The position numbers and the translations under genes are program-made. Source: Bugula neritina (taxonomy: Eukaryota > Bryozoa > Gymnolaemata > Cheilostomatida > Bugulidae). Taken from it: a stretch of DNA of 64,000 bases. The notes under the pieces were generated by a model. It worked only from the letters and a program-made list of their open reading frames with translations, did not search any database and had not been told where the DNA came from. This document shows positions 1 through 12,130 of this stretch, piece by piece. The stretch lies in assembly GCA_964035545.1 (NCBI GenBank), contig OZ037771.1, forward strand, positions 5,574,628-5,638,627, read 5' to 3'. Each line of letters starts with the position of its first letter. Within the stretch, counting starts at the first letter, position 1.

Positions 1-365
1 CTGATACTAGTAGTATTGAGAGTTGGTGGTACAGAAAACTGTGTTATTTGACTATCACTACAGTCCATGACACCAGGTATATCACAGGTACATCTCTCTA
101 TCTCACAGGGTCTGCCACACTGTCTTCCTTCAACAAACTATAAAAAAAATCAAATTGAACTATTTCAGTTGCTCTCTCTATTTGACATTTTGGTTAAAAG
201 GTATAATAGTAAGCAATTCTCTAAGTTTGCGTAGCTAGTATACCATCCACAACTCTTGTGTAGTATGTTATATTTTCTTACCTGACTATGTGTTTGACAA
301 ATGGTGCAAAGTAGAAACAGTAATGACATGTATCTATAACACATGCTGTAAGCAGGACCAGCCAT
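1..365 (-). CDS. 5' end of a Toll-like receptor gene (exons 1 and 2, partial)
   Basis: Two exons of a receptor gene that continues off the left edge. Exon 1 (282-365) is 84 nt and encodes a 28-residue signal peptide with a hydrophobic core ending in HSQ, followed by a GTAAG donor; an in-frame ATG ten codons upstream (395) is an alternative start. Exon 2 (1-137, truncated by the window) begins after a TTTTTTTATAG acceptor and encodes the N-terminal cysteine cap of the LRR domain (pattern C-G-R-P-C-EIERC-TCDIPGVMDC). Exon length and phase match the other receptors here. Flanking DNA at 366-1017 and 1364-1670 matches the flank of the decayed type B gene near 43.5-44.3 kb, so this is probably a type B gene. 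Whether the rest is intact cannot be seen. Confidence 0.75.
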
Positions 366-1017
366 GATGACAGCTAACTGATAAATAATAGGCATGGTTT
401 TGAGACCTCACTCATACAGCTGTCTAATGAATGTCAGCATTTATTTCTTAATTGCTTCTTTTTATGGCTCTCAATGGTAAAAATTTGCTATTTACTAGTG
501 AAAAGTTGTTTTGTCTTTGCCAAACAAATGTTCAACAAAGGTTTAATTAAACCAATAATGTAAACGCTGCGTCCAGTTAATTCTTCTTAACAGCAAATCA
601 TATTCTTGTGATCAGCATTGCTTTGATGGCTGCTATTGAAATGTTTTATTCATCATTTAAAGCTTCGTATATTTTTCAGTCTTCTATGACGCAAATTATA
701 GACTGATGTATGAATGTGTTTTGTTAGCATATACAGAAAAATGGTTTGATTTTTTATTGCGAGCATTGACCATTTGTCAGTTTATATTATAACTGCAATA
801 TACAATAATTGGACACTAAACTTCACGGTAATAAACAACTATACTTTCTCAAACATATAAATAATATACCAGAATATTGACATGTAACTACATGAGCTAG
901 AATGAGAATGGGAACATGACATGCGTGACTGCTCTTTCTTATGCGCAAACTGTGTTGTTAGTTGAGTATACCATGCCAAGGTATTAGACGTGGTGTGAGT
1001 TAATAAGGTGTAGACTA
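366..1017. other. Upstream flank of the first receptor gene, no gene seen
   Basis: AT-rich noncoding DNA upstream of the signal-peptide exon. Parts of it reappear at about 43.6-44.15 kb with small differences, so it belongs to the segmental duplication. I see no coding potential and no clear core promoter. Confidence 0.5.
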
Positions 1018-1363
1018 AGCCTAGAGCCACACTGTGCGTATTTTCGCATGCGAAAATTGAAATCACAAGTAGCAAAGGTGTCCACTGTAGCGTCAGTGTT
1101 GCGTAATAAATAAAGCTTTCATTTTTAAATCGCACTCACTTTCAATAGAACGCAATTTACTGGAATGTAGCACTAAATTAAAGAAATTGGGCTCGCTGAA
1201 TAGCTACCAGCCAATTAGGTGACGATGATAGAGATGATTTGCACTTGTCGCTCAGCATTTTCAAAGCAAGTGCGAACGTTTTCTCAACGCGCACAGTGGA
1301 CACCTTTGCTACTTGTGATTTCAATTTTCGCATGCGAAAATACGCACCGTGTGGCCCTAGGCT
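1018..1363. mobile_element. MITE-like element with 71-bp terminal inverted repeats
   Basis: The left arm (1018-1088) and right arm (1293-1363) are near-perfect inverted repeats of about 71 bp around about 200 bp of spacer. Each arm contains the palindrome TTTTCGCATGCGAAAA. There is no transposase. The paralogous flank near 44,150 lacks the element and runs directly into the shared sequence CAATACCGTCTAAG, so it is a real insertion after or during duplication. The target-site duplication and the exact ends are ambiguous because the CTAG-rich termini are themselves palindromic. The superfamily is not assigned. Confidence 0.75.
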
Positions 1364-1670
1364 AAGAGCAATACCGTCTAAGTCCTTTTGAAACATCTGG
1401 AGCGGTTTGCAGGTAGAATTGGCTTGCTATGGAGTGACTTAAATTAAGCATTCGGGTTCATATCTATAAAGGCCCGTCAGTCAATGGGTACGAATGGGAG
1501 ATAACTCACAACAGCACTTTCACTGCTGGCGCCAGGATATTTTTTGCATACATGCGAGACAAATTGATTTTGTAGAGAGCTGTGGCCAGTCATTATAAAA
1601 CAGGCCAAGTAATATATGTACTGCTGCTGCTTCTAGGAAAGGGCAGCAGCAACTGAGTAGCAATGCTTAC

Positions 1671-1754
1671 TATTGCTGTAGATGTGCCTACAGAGCAAAA
1701 TATCATGCTGAGCAGCACAATGTGCCTTATAGTCTGATTGGTTTTGCAACTCAT
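1671..1754 (-). CDS. Orphan signal-peptide-like exon (copy 0)
   Basis: On the minus strand an ATG opens exactly 28 codons (84 nt) encoding a hydrophobic leader starting MSC and containing IRHIVLLSMIFCSVG, followed by a GTAAGC donor. Length and phase (84 nt, phase 0) equal those of the genuine receptor signal-peptide exons, so it could splice in frame to a receptor exon 2. Copies lie at 12047-12130 and 25927-26010; a truncated one lies near 44.45 kb. It could be an alternative first exon or the leftover of a lost paralog. No transcript evidence is visible. Confidence 0.35.
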
Positions 1755-3319
1755 TAGGGTTAAGTTTCTCCTTTTTTATTAGTTTCATGTTTTTCAGTAC
1801 TTTTTTTACTAGTACTTGTCATTTTTGTTATTTATTACTATTTAATTCACTATTTCTATAAATCTATATCAATTATATATGTACTAAATACTGATATTTC
1901 AGCACTAGTATAGGGTTACTAGACATGATAACCAGTTTTTCTTCTGAGTGTTTAGATTTGGAACAATTAGTCAAGGTGGCACGTGGCATGACTCATTGAT
2001 GATCGAAGTCACAGTAGCACCTCAAGGGTGTATTATACAAAAAGGTTGCTTTGATTCAAGTAGCTCAATATTACTAGCATTATTATTGGTGTCAATGCAA
2101 ATAATAACTGTTTACTATGCTACCTCTTTAGTGACAAGAATAGCTGCAATGACAATATGGGCGGTTTTCTAACGTTTTCATTATAGTAACCAGCAATGAT
2201 AGTAAGCGGTATTTTTTACCATTTGATAAAGAGTTGAACGAGTTTTATGAAAATGGTTTTACATTTATTGATTAGTCTTTGAATTTAAAGATCTCAAGCT
2301 GTCACTAATACGCATGTAGAAACCATCAATTAAATGGTCTGGGCTGGAAAATATTTTTTGGATAGTGGAACTTAACCCTCAGTCCCACATCTTACCAATG
2401 GGTGGGTGGGGGGGGGGGTCCGATTGGATCCCAGAGGGTATTTGGTATTGTGGAACATGTACTATTTTTATCAGTATGTAAGAGAATGCCCTTGAGTCTA
2501 ATGAGTATGGGTATACCACTTATTTGTCAGTGAACATAATATGGGTGCAACAATCTTACAATCATGTTATATTTGATCTTATTCTGTTAACTTGGAGTTA
2601 TCCTTTCCTGATATTGTAGCTGTTCAATGTACATGCAGTTTTGAACCTAATAGTTATTTCTAGATTAGATTGCAAAGCTACACAGCTTTGAACGTTTTGC
2701 TAAGACTTAGAAAGATATTATTAGTTAGCACACAGAGTTTTTCACTTTTAGTTTGCTAAAGCCTTACAAATTCTGATATATTGAACTAAAGTAAGTATTG
2801 TACTAAATAGATACAAATTTGCCATGATTTTAAGATTACCTCCCTTGTTCCACAAGAGAAGTAATTTTTAAACTAACATACGTACAACAGAACATAATTG
2901 ATATCACATATGCAACTGAATTATATGTTTGAGATTACACTTGCAGCTATCAAAAATGTTGAAGATACAATGCATGATAATTATATAGGCAGACACATGC
3001 TGACTTGCATATTATTATTAAAAGCATAAATAATTGTTTCACAATACAAATAGCATAACCATGTAATTGGCAAACACTTCAACATTGTTAATATTGATAA
3101 TGGCTATAATTCTAGTTATAGCATGTCAATATGTATAACTGGCTTGTTCAAAATAGATGAGAATTTAGTAACATGCATTGATCTCAGCTTATGTTCTTGG
3201 TTGACAGACGTAAAAAATATCTCAAACCCAAATATTTGCAGTTTTTAAATATTTCAGCGAATTAAAATTTTGCATAAAGTTAATTACTTCATTATCTGAT
3301 TTTTAAATTAAATCCAATT
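1755..3319. other. Intergenic DNA downstream of A1, shared with A5
   Basis: Noncoding, AT-rich. Positions about 2050-3160 are paralogous to about 55190-56313 downstream of A5, including matching motifs near AACTGTTTACTATGCTAC and TGGCTTGTTCAAAATAGA. A G-rich run lies at 2402-2419. The start (1755-1950) belongs to the module repeated at 12.13-12.3 kb and 26.0-26.2 kb. No gene is supported. Confidence 0.6.
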
Positions 3320-6300
3320 TTAGACCTCAGATGAACGGTTACTCAGTGTTTCAACAAGTGTTTTGATAAACCCCTCCCTGTTGTGACTACCAGCAGAGGT
3401 ACTGCACACACCCACAGGCCATTCCAGATGCTTCTTGTCCATAATCAGTCTTGTGAGAAGTTTAGGGAGATGATCCAGTTGGGAGACAGAACTGATACCA
3501 ACTGTGACTACAAGTAGCTCACTTGCTGGCTTCAGTTTAATCAATTCAAACTCAAATTTAGTCACATCATCCTTCATGTAGTCTGGTGTGACAAATATGA
3601 CACTTTTCCCACTCTGAGCTATGAGCTTGGCTGTTGCCAATCTTGACATTTCACCTGGCAAAGTGTTTATTTCACTTGAGGTGATGGTAATATTAAAACA
3701 TTTGATCTCACTCAGCAACTCTAAAACAAAGAAAACACGTCAGATTAGTAGAAGTGTCCCTGAATGCTTCAGTTTAATGAGTGACATGAGCGCTTTTTGA
3801 ATTAGAATTTGCCCTCTATGCAACTATATTGTACATTTTAAATGAAGATTTTTACTAAACAGAATACATGAAATAATTACCAATCAATTTAGGCGTGAAG
3901 TCATTTGTGTGACTGGCAAATGCCTTACATTCTTCTTTAAGAATTTTGCTTTGGTAAAACCGAAGTAATAAATTGGGCCAACTAAAATATATCATTGCGA
4001 TTAGGAAGAGTATCAGAGCTGCAGCAATTGCTGTAGCAACACCGATTGTAACTAGCTGTTCTGATTGTTCACCAGAAGAGTCTGTGCTGGTACTAACAGT
4101 TAGTGAGTCATAGTAATCACTGATTGTCATATCTAATCCGTAGCAATAAAACTGAGAATCACAATTAACAGACGGAGATGTTAGCAGCCAGTGGATATAA
4201 TTAACGTGAGACTCATTGTTGGAGCATAGGACAGTGTTTCCTGTGAGATCAACAACAAAATTGTTATTCAATGATTGATTGTCAAATTCATTTCGAAATT
4301 CTTCTTCAATGTAGTGAATGCTGTTGTTTATTAAGTTAAGGTAATTAAGTTTAAGGTTTTTAGAGATGGTCAGGTTCCAACTAAGAAGTACATTGCCATG
4401 GAGATCAAGATGGGTTAAGTTTGGTTGATGAGAGAAGAAGTTAAAGTCTGAGAAATACAAAATTCCTCCTTCCTGATTTCCAAAGTGAAGCTCTTCTAAA
4501 GTTGGAGCACCTCCTAAAAGCTCTCCAGTTACATCGTTTCTTAATTTTTCACCAAATTTATTTTTAGTCAGCACTAAAGTTTTGACTGGGAAGTTAGTCA
4601 GAAAGTCACGAGACCACCCAACAATACTGCAGTCAACACAAACCAGTTTGGAAAGATATTTATATCCAGTAATATTGCGGCATGATACAAATCCAACTTG
4701 AGAGTATGACAGAGTTATGGTTTCAAGATTATTGAGATACATTTTAGCGTAAGAGCATAGTGGAATTGGTACATTTTTTTGGACATCTTCAGACAAGATG
4801 AAATCGTTATAATCAATAGCTAAAGTTGTCAGATGTGCAGGGACAAAGTGAAAATTAATTCTTTCTCTGTTTAGCAATGTATGAACAACACGATCCCAGT
4901 AATACCTTACTGTAAAGTTTACAGCTTTATCTGACACATAATCGATTCCTTGTGTTCTGATATAATCTCTAGCATAGTTGATCACATTTACTCGATTTAA
5001 ACATAACAATGAACATTTCCTTTGAAGATGGTGCATAAGTTGATTGAAAACATGGATGTCAACTATGTCAGGATTGTGAGTTACATTCCAATCAAACCCA
5101 TCTTCAGTGAACAAATAACTATCTTGGTTACAATCAAGAAGATCTGGGTAGTAGTCGTGTCCATTGCATGAATAATCTTTAGTCATACCGCGAAATGCAA
5201 TGTAGCGAATGAAAGGGGTCTGCAGTTCTGTGTTGTAGAACAATGCTTTGACAGATGATGGTAGCTTTTGACCTTCTGCATTACTCGATACTTGCAGAGA
5301 AGAATGGTTTAACTCATTCTGACTAATATCCAGATATAGCAGTCCTTGACAGTACTCTCGCAAGTTTAGGGTTTCTGGAGTTTGTATGTGGTTCGCTTGC
5401 ATGGACAAAACTTGTAGTGGAATTGTAGAAAAGGGTCTGATGTCATCATTGCTGACTCCCCACCAGCAGAAATCTGTATTCTTTTCTGGAATGTTTATAT
5501 GGTCAAGTAAAAGTGTGTGGAGCTTACTGTTTGCTATCCCGTTAACAATTTCAGAGAAGTGTTCTTTTAACGGATTACAGGAAAGGTCAAGTCTTAGTAG
5601 AGAATTTGTAAAAATTTTTAGGAATTCTTGATTAATACTATTTACACGACAATTTCTGGCAGAAAAACGTTTCAAGGGCAAACTTGAAAAAGGCAGCATT
5701 GAGATGTCGGTCAACTCTGGAGTATCACAGTCAGACCCACCTACAAAAAAATATTATTAATTAAATTACTTGTTTAGAAAATACTTAGACCAGTATAAAA
5801 AAGCAGCTACTCATTCTAAACAATGTGGTAAAGGTAATAATTGGCTATAGCTGTCAGGTACACTCAGACCGCCGTTATAATTATTTCCTGAGTAAAACAC
5901 GGGAGAATATTTTGATAAAGAATCTAGAAATTTAGAAAATTTTGATTTGTGCTAATCATTACACCACGGGAACCACTGGTAAATTTAACACTATACTTTT
6001 GATTTTATTTATTATTGTGACATATTGTTGTGTAACATAAATGCAAAACAGCAAAGCAATACTTTAGCAATATTTCTGTATTGCTAAGAAAAACTCAATT
6101 TAACTTTGTTTTACAAAAATAAACTTTTCCACGGCTTAAACTAATGACACAGAAAAATAAACATATCTCTAAGTTAATTACTGAACATTTTTTATGATCA
6201 CACTCAATCAGGAATATTTCCTTGAGCATGACTAATATTAGCACCATGTTACCTATAGCATATCCTCATAGCAACTTAATATATATTTTAATTTTAGACT

Positions 6301-8111
6301 TATCTATTTCAACATTTTGTGTTTATTGTCCATATAAGGCAGTGTACGCTTTTTTACATCAACTGACACTAAACACATAAATTTAGGTTACTCACCAATG
6401 CTCAATGTGTGTAGTCTGTGAAATTCTGTAAACACTATGCTAAATGCTGGGGTTCCAATTAAATAAAGCTCTTCTAGTGAGTTGTTGAGAGGAGCCAAGG
6501 CTGAATAATCAAACCCCTGAGCAGGTTTGTGGCCATCTTTCTGTTTCAGTCTACAAGTTGGGCAAACACAGTTCACACAAAGTAATTAACTGTAATGGCC
6601 ATGAAAAGTTTGGCGGAAGTCTGAATTTTGGAGATTATACCAGTAATTTTTAATAAAATTTAACTGGTTCTCCCTTGCAATAAAATAAGCTTATTAATGT
6701 TTTTATTCTCTTACTAAAAGAACATGACTTAATATGTATTTTACAGAAACACATCTGCATCATTAGGATCAGAAATTTCAATTTATGCTGCAATTTATAT
6801 GCATGCATTTTATAGACAGTTTAAGCTGAGTTATTTTAAAGCGTATAATTTTCCTACAGTTGACATTTTGTAAGAAAAACAAAATAATAAGCTCAATTAG
6901 TACTACAATATCTTAATTTTGCTTAAATGTAACTTATGTTTTTTCTCTAAATATAGGAATTTTTAATACTCTTTTTATTCTACTTGCCGCCATTGATTTA
7001 ATGAAATTGTTTGCTATAAAATATGTACCTGAGTGTCTTCAGAGTTGTCAGTCCTCTGAATGAGTCTCTACTGATAGTTTCATTAGAAAGTAGAATATTG
7101 TTGAAAGAGATGTTAAGATGTAAGAGTCGTGTATTGGAGGCAAATACGAAGGGACCAATGAATGAAATCTTGTTGTAAGAGAGATCAAGAGACTCAAGGT
7201 CAGTGAAAGGTGAAAGGTCAGGTATGCTGTCGAGGTAATTGCGATTAAGTTTGAGTACTCTGATACCAGTAGTATTGAGAGTTGGTGGTACAGAGAACTG
7301 TGTTATTTGACTATCACTACAGTCTATGACACCAGGTATATCACAGGTACATCTCTCTATCTCACAGGGTTTTCCACACTGTCTTCTTTCAACAAACTAT
7401 AAAATAATGATGTGAATATGATAATTTTAGTTACCTTAGGTGGTACATAATAAAAAAAGCAAAAATAGTTTTAGAATTTGGCATAAAATTTATGTTCATG
7501 CCTGACCCTTTCTCAGATTTATTACTATTCATTGAAATTTTTGCTTCCTTGTACTTCATTGAAATACGTAATCTGTGTAACCATAGAAACAGTATTTTAC
7601 TCGCAGCCAACTTTTAAACACGTTTCCAAAGACTTTTGGTTCAGGTGTATGAGTTTCAAAACACAGTTTAATTGTTTGTATTAAACAAAGATATTGCATC
7701 ATATGTTACAAAGCTGTAATATTCTAGTGTTTTACCATTAATTTATCTTACGCAAACATGCAAAAAAGGTAAAATTAAGATATCTAAATGGTTTATTACA
7801 GTAAATATTATAATCACCAGTAATTCAACCTTCAATAATTTGGAAATTCTAATCAAAAGTGTTAATGGTGGTGCAATTGAGTCTTCAAATTGATATTAAC
7901 TGGTTGAAGGAAAAGGAATATAAAGAATCAACTATTTATCTACTTGTGAACTTTTTACATTTATATAGACTAGCATTTATTGGTAATACCTAAGGTATAC
8001 GTTACTTCTATATAGTTAATTCATCTAATTGGATTGTTTTCTTCACTCAGTAGTTGAGAGTAGTTTTACTTTTTGTTGAGTTTACACCACACACACACAC
8101 ACACACACACA

Positions 8112-8143
<32 letters not shown>

Positions 8144-8634
8144 TGCACGCACGCACGCATAACACTACACACACATACACGCATAACACTACACACACAC
8201 ACGCATAACACTAAGCACTGAGCACACGCACACACGCACACACGCACACACGCACACACGCACACACGCACACACGCACACACGCACACACGCACACACG
8301 CACACACGCACACACGCACACACGCACACACGCACACACGCACACACAAATACATTATATACACAAGCACACAGATGCAGTAAAATAACATACTAAATTT
8401 TTTAAGTGCACAGATATAGTAGCTCTAAATAATAACGCAGGTACTGCAGGTATTTAGGCAAACACTGCTGCTAGCCATGAAGGAGAGAATACATAAATTT
8501 ATCTAATATCTAGCTTTTTCTCACACTATATATATAGTACTTGAACTTACCTGGCTATGTACTCCACAAATATTACAAAGTAAAAACAGCAACAATGTAT
8601 ATGCATAGCACATTCTGTAAGCACAGCCACCCAT
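3320..8634 (-). CDS. Toll-like receptor A1, five exons, apparently intact
   Basis: Single-pass receptor with extracellular LRRs and a cytoplasmic TIR domain. Coding exons: 8551-8634, 7029-7396, 6396-6550, 3881-5740, 3320-3720. Phases 0, 2, 1 and 1 agree, giving about 955 residues. The start at 8634 is chosen because A3 has lost the alternative ATG ten codons upstream (8664). Order: signal peptide (about 1-28), N-terminal cysteine cap and three LRRs (to 150), further LRRs with an internal cysteine-rich stretch, C-terminal cap (about 698-737, W and C-x-C pattern), transmembrane helix (about 763-790), TIR (about 806-945). TIR marks: AFASHT box 1, LPGE BB-loop remnant, VIFVTPDYMKDD, KFEFEL, HLEWP. 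The canonical RD before PG is missing. Ligand and signalling adaptor cannot be deduced. Intron 3 is about 650 bp shorter than in A2 and A3. The C-terminus is shorter (SSEV) than in A2 and A3. Confidence 0.9.
5950..5975 (-). repeat. Truncated tRNA-like sequence in intron 3 of A1
   Basis: Only the 5' quarter of the tRNA-like sequence found complete in A2, A3 and A5 remains (ATTACACCACGGGAAC on the plus strand). The deletion that removed its 3' part also removed about 650 bp of intron 3. Confidence 0.5.
8086..8348. repeat. CA/CACG microsatellite in intron 1 of A1
   Basis: (CA)n followed by (CG CA)n blocks and interruptions such as CATAACACTACACAC. It lies in intron 1 at the same place as arrays in A2, A3 and A5, so the repeat predates the duplications and has since diverged in length and composition. 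Confidence 0.9.
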
Positions 8635-8664
8635 GGTGACAGCTAGTTGATAAATGATAAGCAT

Positions 8665-11404
8665 GTGTTCATAGTTTAGCCATATGGCTGTCTAAATAGC
8701 TTAAGCATCTGTTTCCTTGTTTCCTTGTTAAAATAACTGCTATTTATTAGTGAGAAACTGGTTTTGCTTTATCAAAAAATATTCAATAAGAGTTTCATTG
8801 GATCAAAACCAGATACACTGCTTTAGCTACTCCTTATCGTGGTTGCTATACTGTCTTTTTTGATGTTTATTATGCAGTTATATTATAGCAACCACAATAT
8901 AGATTAGACAGCATAATAATAAAGGACTGTATTTATTCAAACGCAAGAATGTGACAAGTAAAACTTTGAGATGCAACTGCAAAAAGGTTAGCTAGTTAGC
9001 TGCTCTAGTTTAAATATAAATTGCTGCTGTAGCTATAGCATTCATATTATCATATAGTGATACCAAACAAGATCTCTATACACTGTATGATTTTACACTT
9101 TTAATACGATTCAGTAAGTAGTAATTTTTACTGCATTATCAATAACGTCATCGTCTGAATAACAAGCAAACGACTATCAGTTTGCAATATATTATAATAT
9201 AGTATAATATATATTTTGCTTATAACACCAATTTACAATATCATCATTTAACAATAAATTGAAGAATAGAAGCTGATAAGACCAAACTCATATAATAAGT
9301 GTTGAAGCAATGACATGGCTGTTGCCAAAGGCATTAAAAACGAGTTTCAGAAATTAACAGCGCCGTTTAAAACCATACTTTTCCTTTATTTGAATGCTAA
9401 AACAGCACTAATTAAAAATGTACTTTATTTAAAATTAGTTTTTATTACGAGATAATATTCTTTTTGAAATATAGGAAACATTTAAAGCAAAAATTTTATA
9501 ATATGCAGTTATCCTCAAGCATGATATTGTCATTTCTAAAATTAGGTATGATTTTAGCGTATAAATAAATGGATACAATTTGAGCTTATTTGTCAACAAC
9601 AATAATTATTTTTGATTGATTTTGCAAAAATAGTTGCACTCTACTTTAATTATTCTGGGAGATTTAACAATTTCCTTCAAACCCATGACTGCAGATGCAG
9701 TAAATGATTATTGTATAAACAGAGCTAGTGGTTGTTAGCATCATGTATTACGATATGTTAAACTTACATGACCTTAAATATAGACAATTAGACAATAGCT
9801 GTAATGCAGTACAAATAATATTACTCCGACTACTTGCCAAGAAGCAGTTATACTGGAAGTCTGTGAACAAGTAAATCAAAGCCTTTGCAACTTAGTGATG
9901 TATGAATAATACATTCGCTATCAAATTACTGTATATAGTAGATACTGTCAAATAAAACATGGGAGACAACTGGCAATCTACTGTAAAAAAGTCAAATATG
10001 CTGCTAAAGGTTTTTCTCAAATCTATGAGCTATATAGATTTGAGATTATTAGTATCAGTGCAATACTTCAATTTATGCACTGATACTAATAATTGCAAAA
10101 TGGCTGTTCACTGTTGTGTATAAGTTTGATAATAAATCTGCCTACTTGAATGCTGTTATAGGTAAAAAAACATTTACGTAAAATAACCACCAGGAAAAAA
10201 ACCATTGCCAGCTTTTGACAAACGTATGACTATAATCACCTCTTTGAATTATTTTGTCAAGGGAAAATGAATATAATTAATATATAGTTTTTGAAGAAAT
10301 AGAAACAGTTTCTTAAGCTAAAACCTATGATACGCAGCCGAGTAAAATGAACTTTTAACGAAAACCGATCCCACTAAATATTGCATATCAAGCAGCAAAA
10401 AATTGTAACTATACCTACAATGGATCAGTTATCAAAAGCTATGGATAATAATTTTAGTATTGCTGTGAAGGCTAGACAAGGAACTGTTTTCCAGTAACTA
10501 TTATATAGTGGATCTATTTATAGATAATTGGTTAAGTAACAGATAACAATTGGGGTTAAAGTTCTTACAGAACACAATTTACGTTTCGTAATCTATTGTA
10601 TTTCTAGGCTGATTGTTCACATCGCAAAGGTTTGAGGAAAAATATGGCTGTTTTTTAGCAACACACATAAACTTCTAACAGATCAAAAATATTTGTCTCC
10701 GACGTTTATAACTGCCAGCTGCAACAGACAGTTTCTAAAATTGAAAATGTTTCAATGTAGACAGACTTATACACTGTAGATTATTTGTTGTTTTATCTTA
10801 TAACAAAATGCATCTTGAATTGTGTGATTATCCAGATAACATGAGGTCTATAACTGTTATATTATCTTGTTGTGAAATGCAAATTGAAAACATTTGAACT
10901 TTGCTAAAGTAAAAGAATTTAGAAATTAGGTCAAAAAGCAGATGAAAAATTAAGCTTTATATTAACCACTAGCATAAAAGAGCAGCTACATAGAATAGCT
11001 GGCAAGAGGCACAGAAGTTGTATTCTTCATATTTAGGTACTCGAGTTATTTTAGCAACTAATCATGCATTACATAAAAAAAAAAATTATAAACTAAGAAG
11101 AACAGGTTTTTTTGTAAACATAAATATTGTTACCATGGTCACGCCACTTGACAATTCTATATAATTATAATATAGCAATAGAATAATAAATGAATTGATA
11201 ACTGTTTCATAATGCATTCATTACTATTGTAGTATTATCACCAGTTTTAAATCTATACAAGTTATTATAATGTATAACTATTGCACTTTAGCAACACAGT
11301 CATGCGTGTCATTAAGTGCATTGTATACCAGAATATGCAGCTTGCAGTACATTACAGAGACTTACTACTTAACTTTTACATTAATATGTCTATTTATTCT
11401 CCAA
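8665..11404. repeat. Upstream block of A1, segmental duplication, no gene seen
   Basis: AT-rich noncoding DNA near-identical along its length to 22574-25319 and 39201-41984. The distal part (about 10835-11395) also matches 61630-62190. No conserved reading frame is shared by all copies. It should hold the A1 promoter, but no confident core element is seen. Confidence 0.75.
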
Positions 11405-11906
11405 GTTAAACTTTGCCTAGGGTGTTGAAGACACTTATAGGATCAAATCGTCTCATATTGTTGTAGTGGTGGTGAAAAGCACACAGTCTATATATAACAT
11501 GATGACGGAAAACATAGAGAACTATAACAATGATAGCAGCTATTACAGAAAACAAAATGATTAAAATGAGGTTTTTCTGTAAAATATCTTTTGTCTCAGT
11601 AAAGCTAGAAAGTTTTTCAACTTCACTTGAGATAATTGATGTCGTCGGATTGTTGTAAAATAATTGTTATCTTCCGTTGTTTTCAAAGTGATAATTGTTG
11701 TAGAGTCAGAACTTTTGCTCTTATAATCAAAGTTTTGTCACAAACTTTTTGAAAAAATTTTTAGATACAAAACAAAACTATTGTTTGGGGCTGAGTAGGG
11801 GCTGGGGCTTGGTGTGCCTGTAATAAACAGCTCCTCTAAAGATTTGTGTAGCGGATATAACTCCAAATAGGCATAGCCATGTGCTGGTGGGTAGTTCTGC
11901 TTCATT
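11405..11906 (-). pseudogene. Type B Toll-like receptor remnant B1 (exon 3 fused to end of exon 4)
   Basis: Positions about 11405-11785 match the juxtamembrane, transmembrane and stalk end of gene B6 (63105-63515), including the sequence GGTGTTGAAGACACTTA. Positions about 11795-11906 match the short LRR exon: read on the minus strand in the near-identical copy B2 it gives a KSLEELFITGTP motif, compare NNSLEELYLIGTP in type A. All intervening LRR coding sequence and the TIR exon are deleted, and a 50-bp stalk segment is missing relative to B6. It cannot encode a receptor. Confidence 0.75.
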
Positions 11907-12046
11907 CTTTAACCACATGGTGCAACATGTGAGACAAATTGATTTTGTAGAGTGCTGTGGCTAGTCATTCTAAGACAGGTCAAGTAATATAGGTGCTGCT
12001 GCTGCTTATAGGAAAGGAGCAGCAGCAACTGGGTAGCAGTGCTTAC

Positions 12047-12130
12047 TATTGCCGTAGATATGCCTACAGAGCAAAAGATCATGCTAAGCAGCACAATGTG
12101 CCTTATAGTCTGATTGGTGTTGCAACTCAT
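12047..12130 (-). CDS. Orphan signal-peptide-like exon (copy 1)
   Basis: 84 nt from ATG to a GTAAGC donor, phase 0, encoding a hydrophobic leader nearly identical to copies 0 and 2. It lies just upstream, in transcription order, of remnant B1. Possibly an old or alternative first exon; expression unknown. Confidence 0.35.

Noticed and set aside
1178-1396. 72-codon minus-strand frame
   Set aside because: It lies across the right arm of the MITE and has no conserved counterpart.
5386-5631. Plus-strand frame conserved at 18600-18866 and 35132-35398
   Set aside because: It is antisense to the LRR-coding exon, and its conservation follows from the sense strand.
8086-8348. Regularly repeated CACACACG blocks as a CRISPR-like array
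   Set aside because: There are no unique spacers; this is a simple-sequence repeat in an intron of an animal gene.
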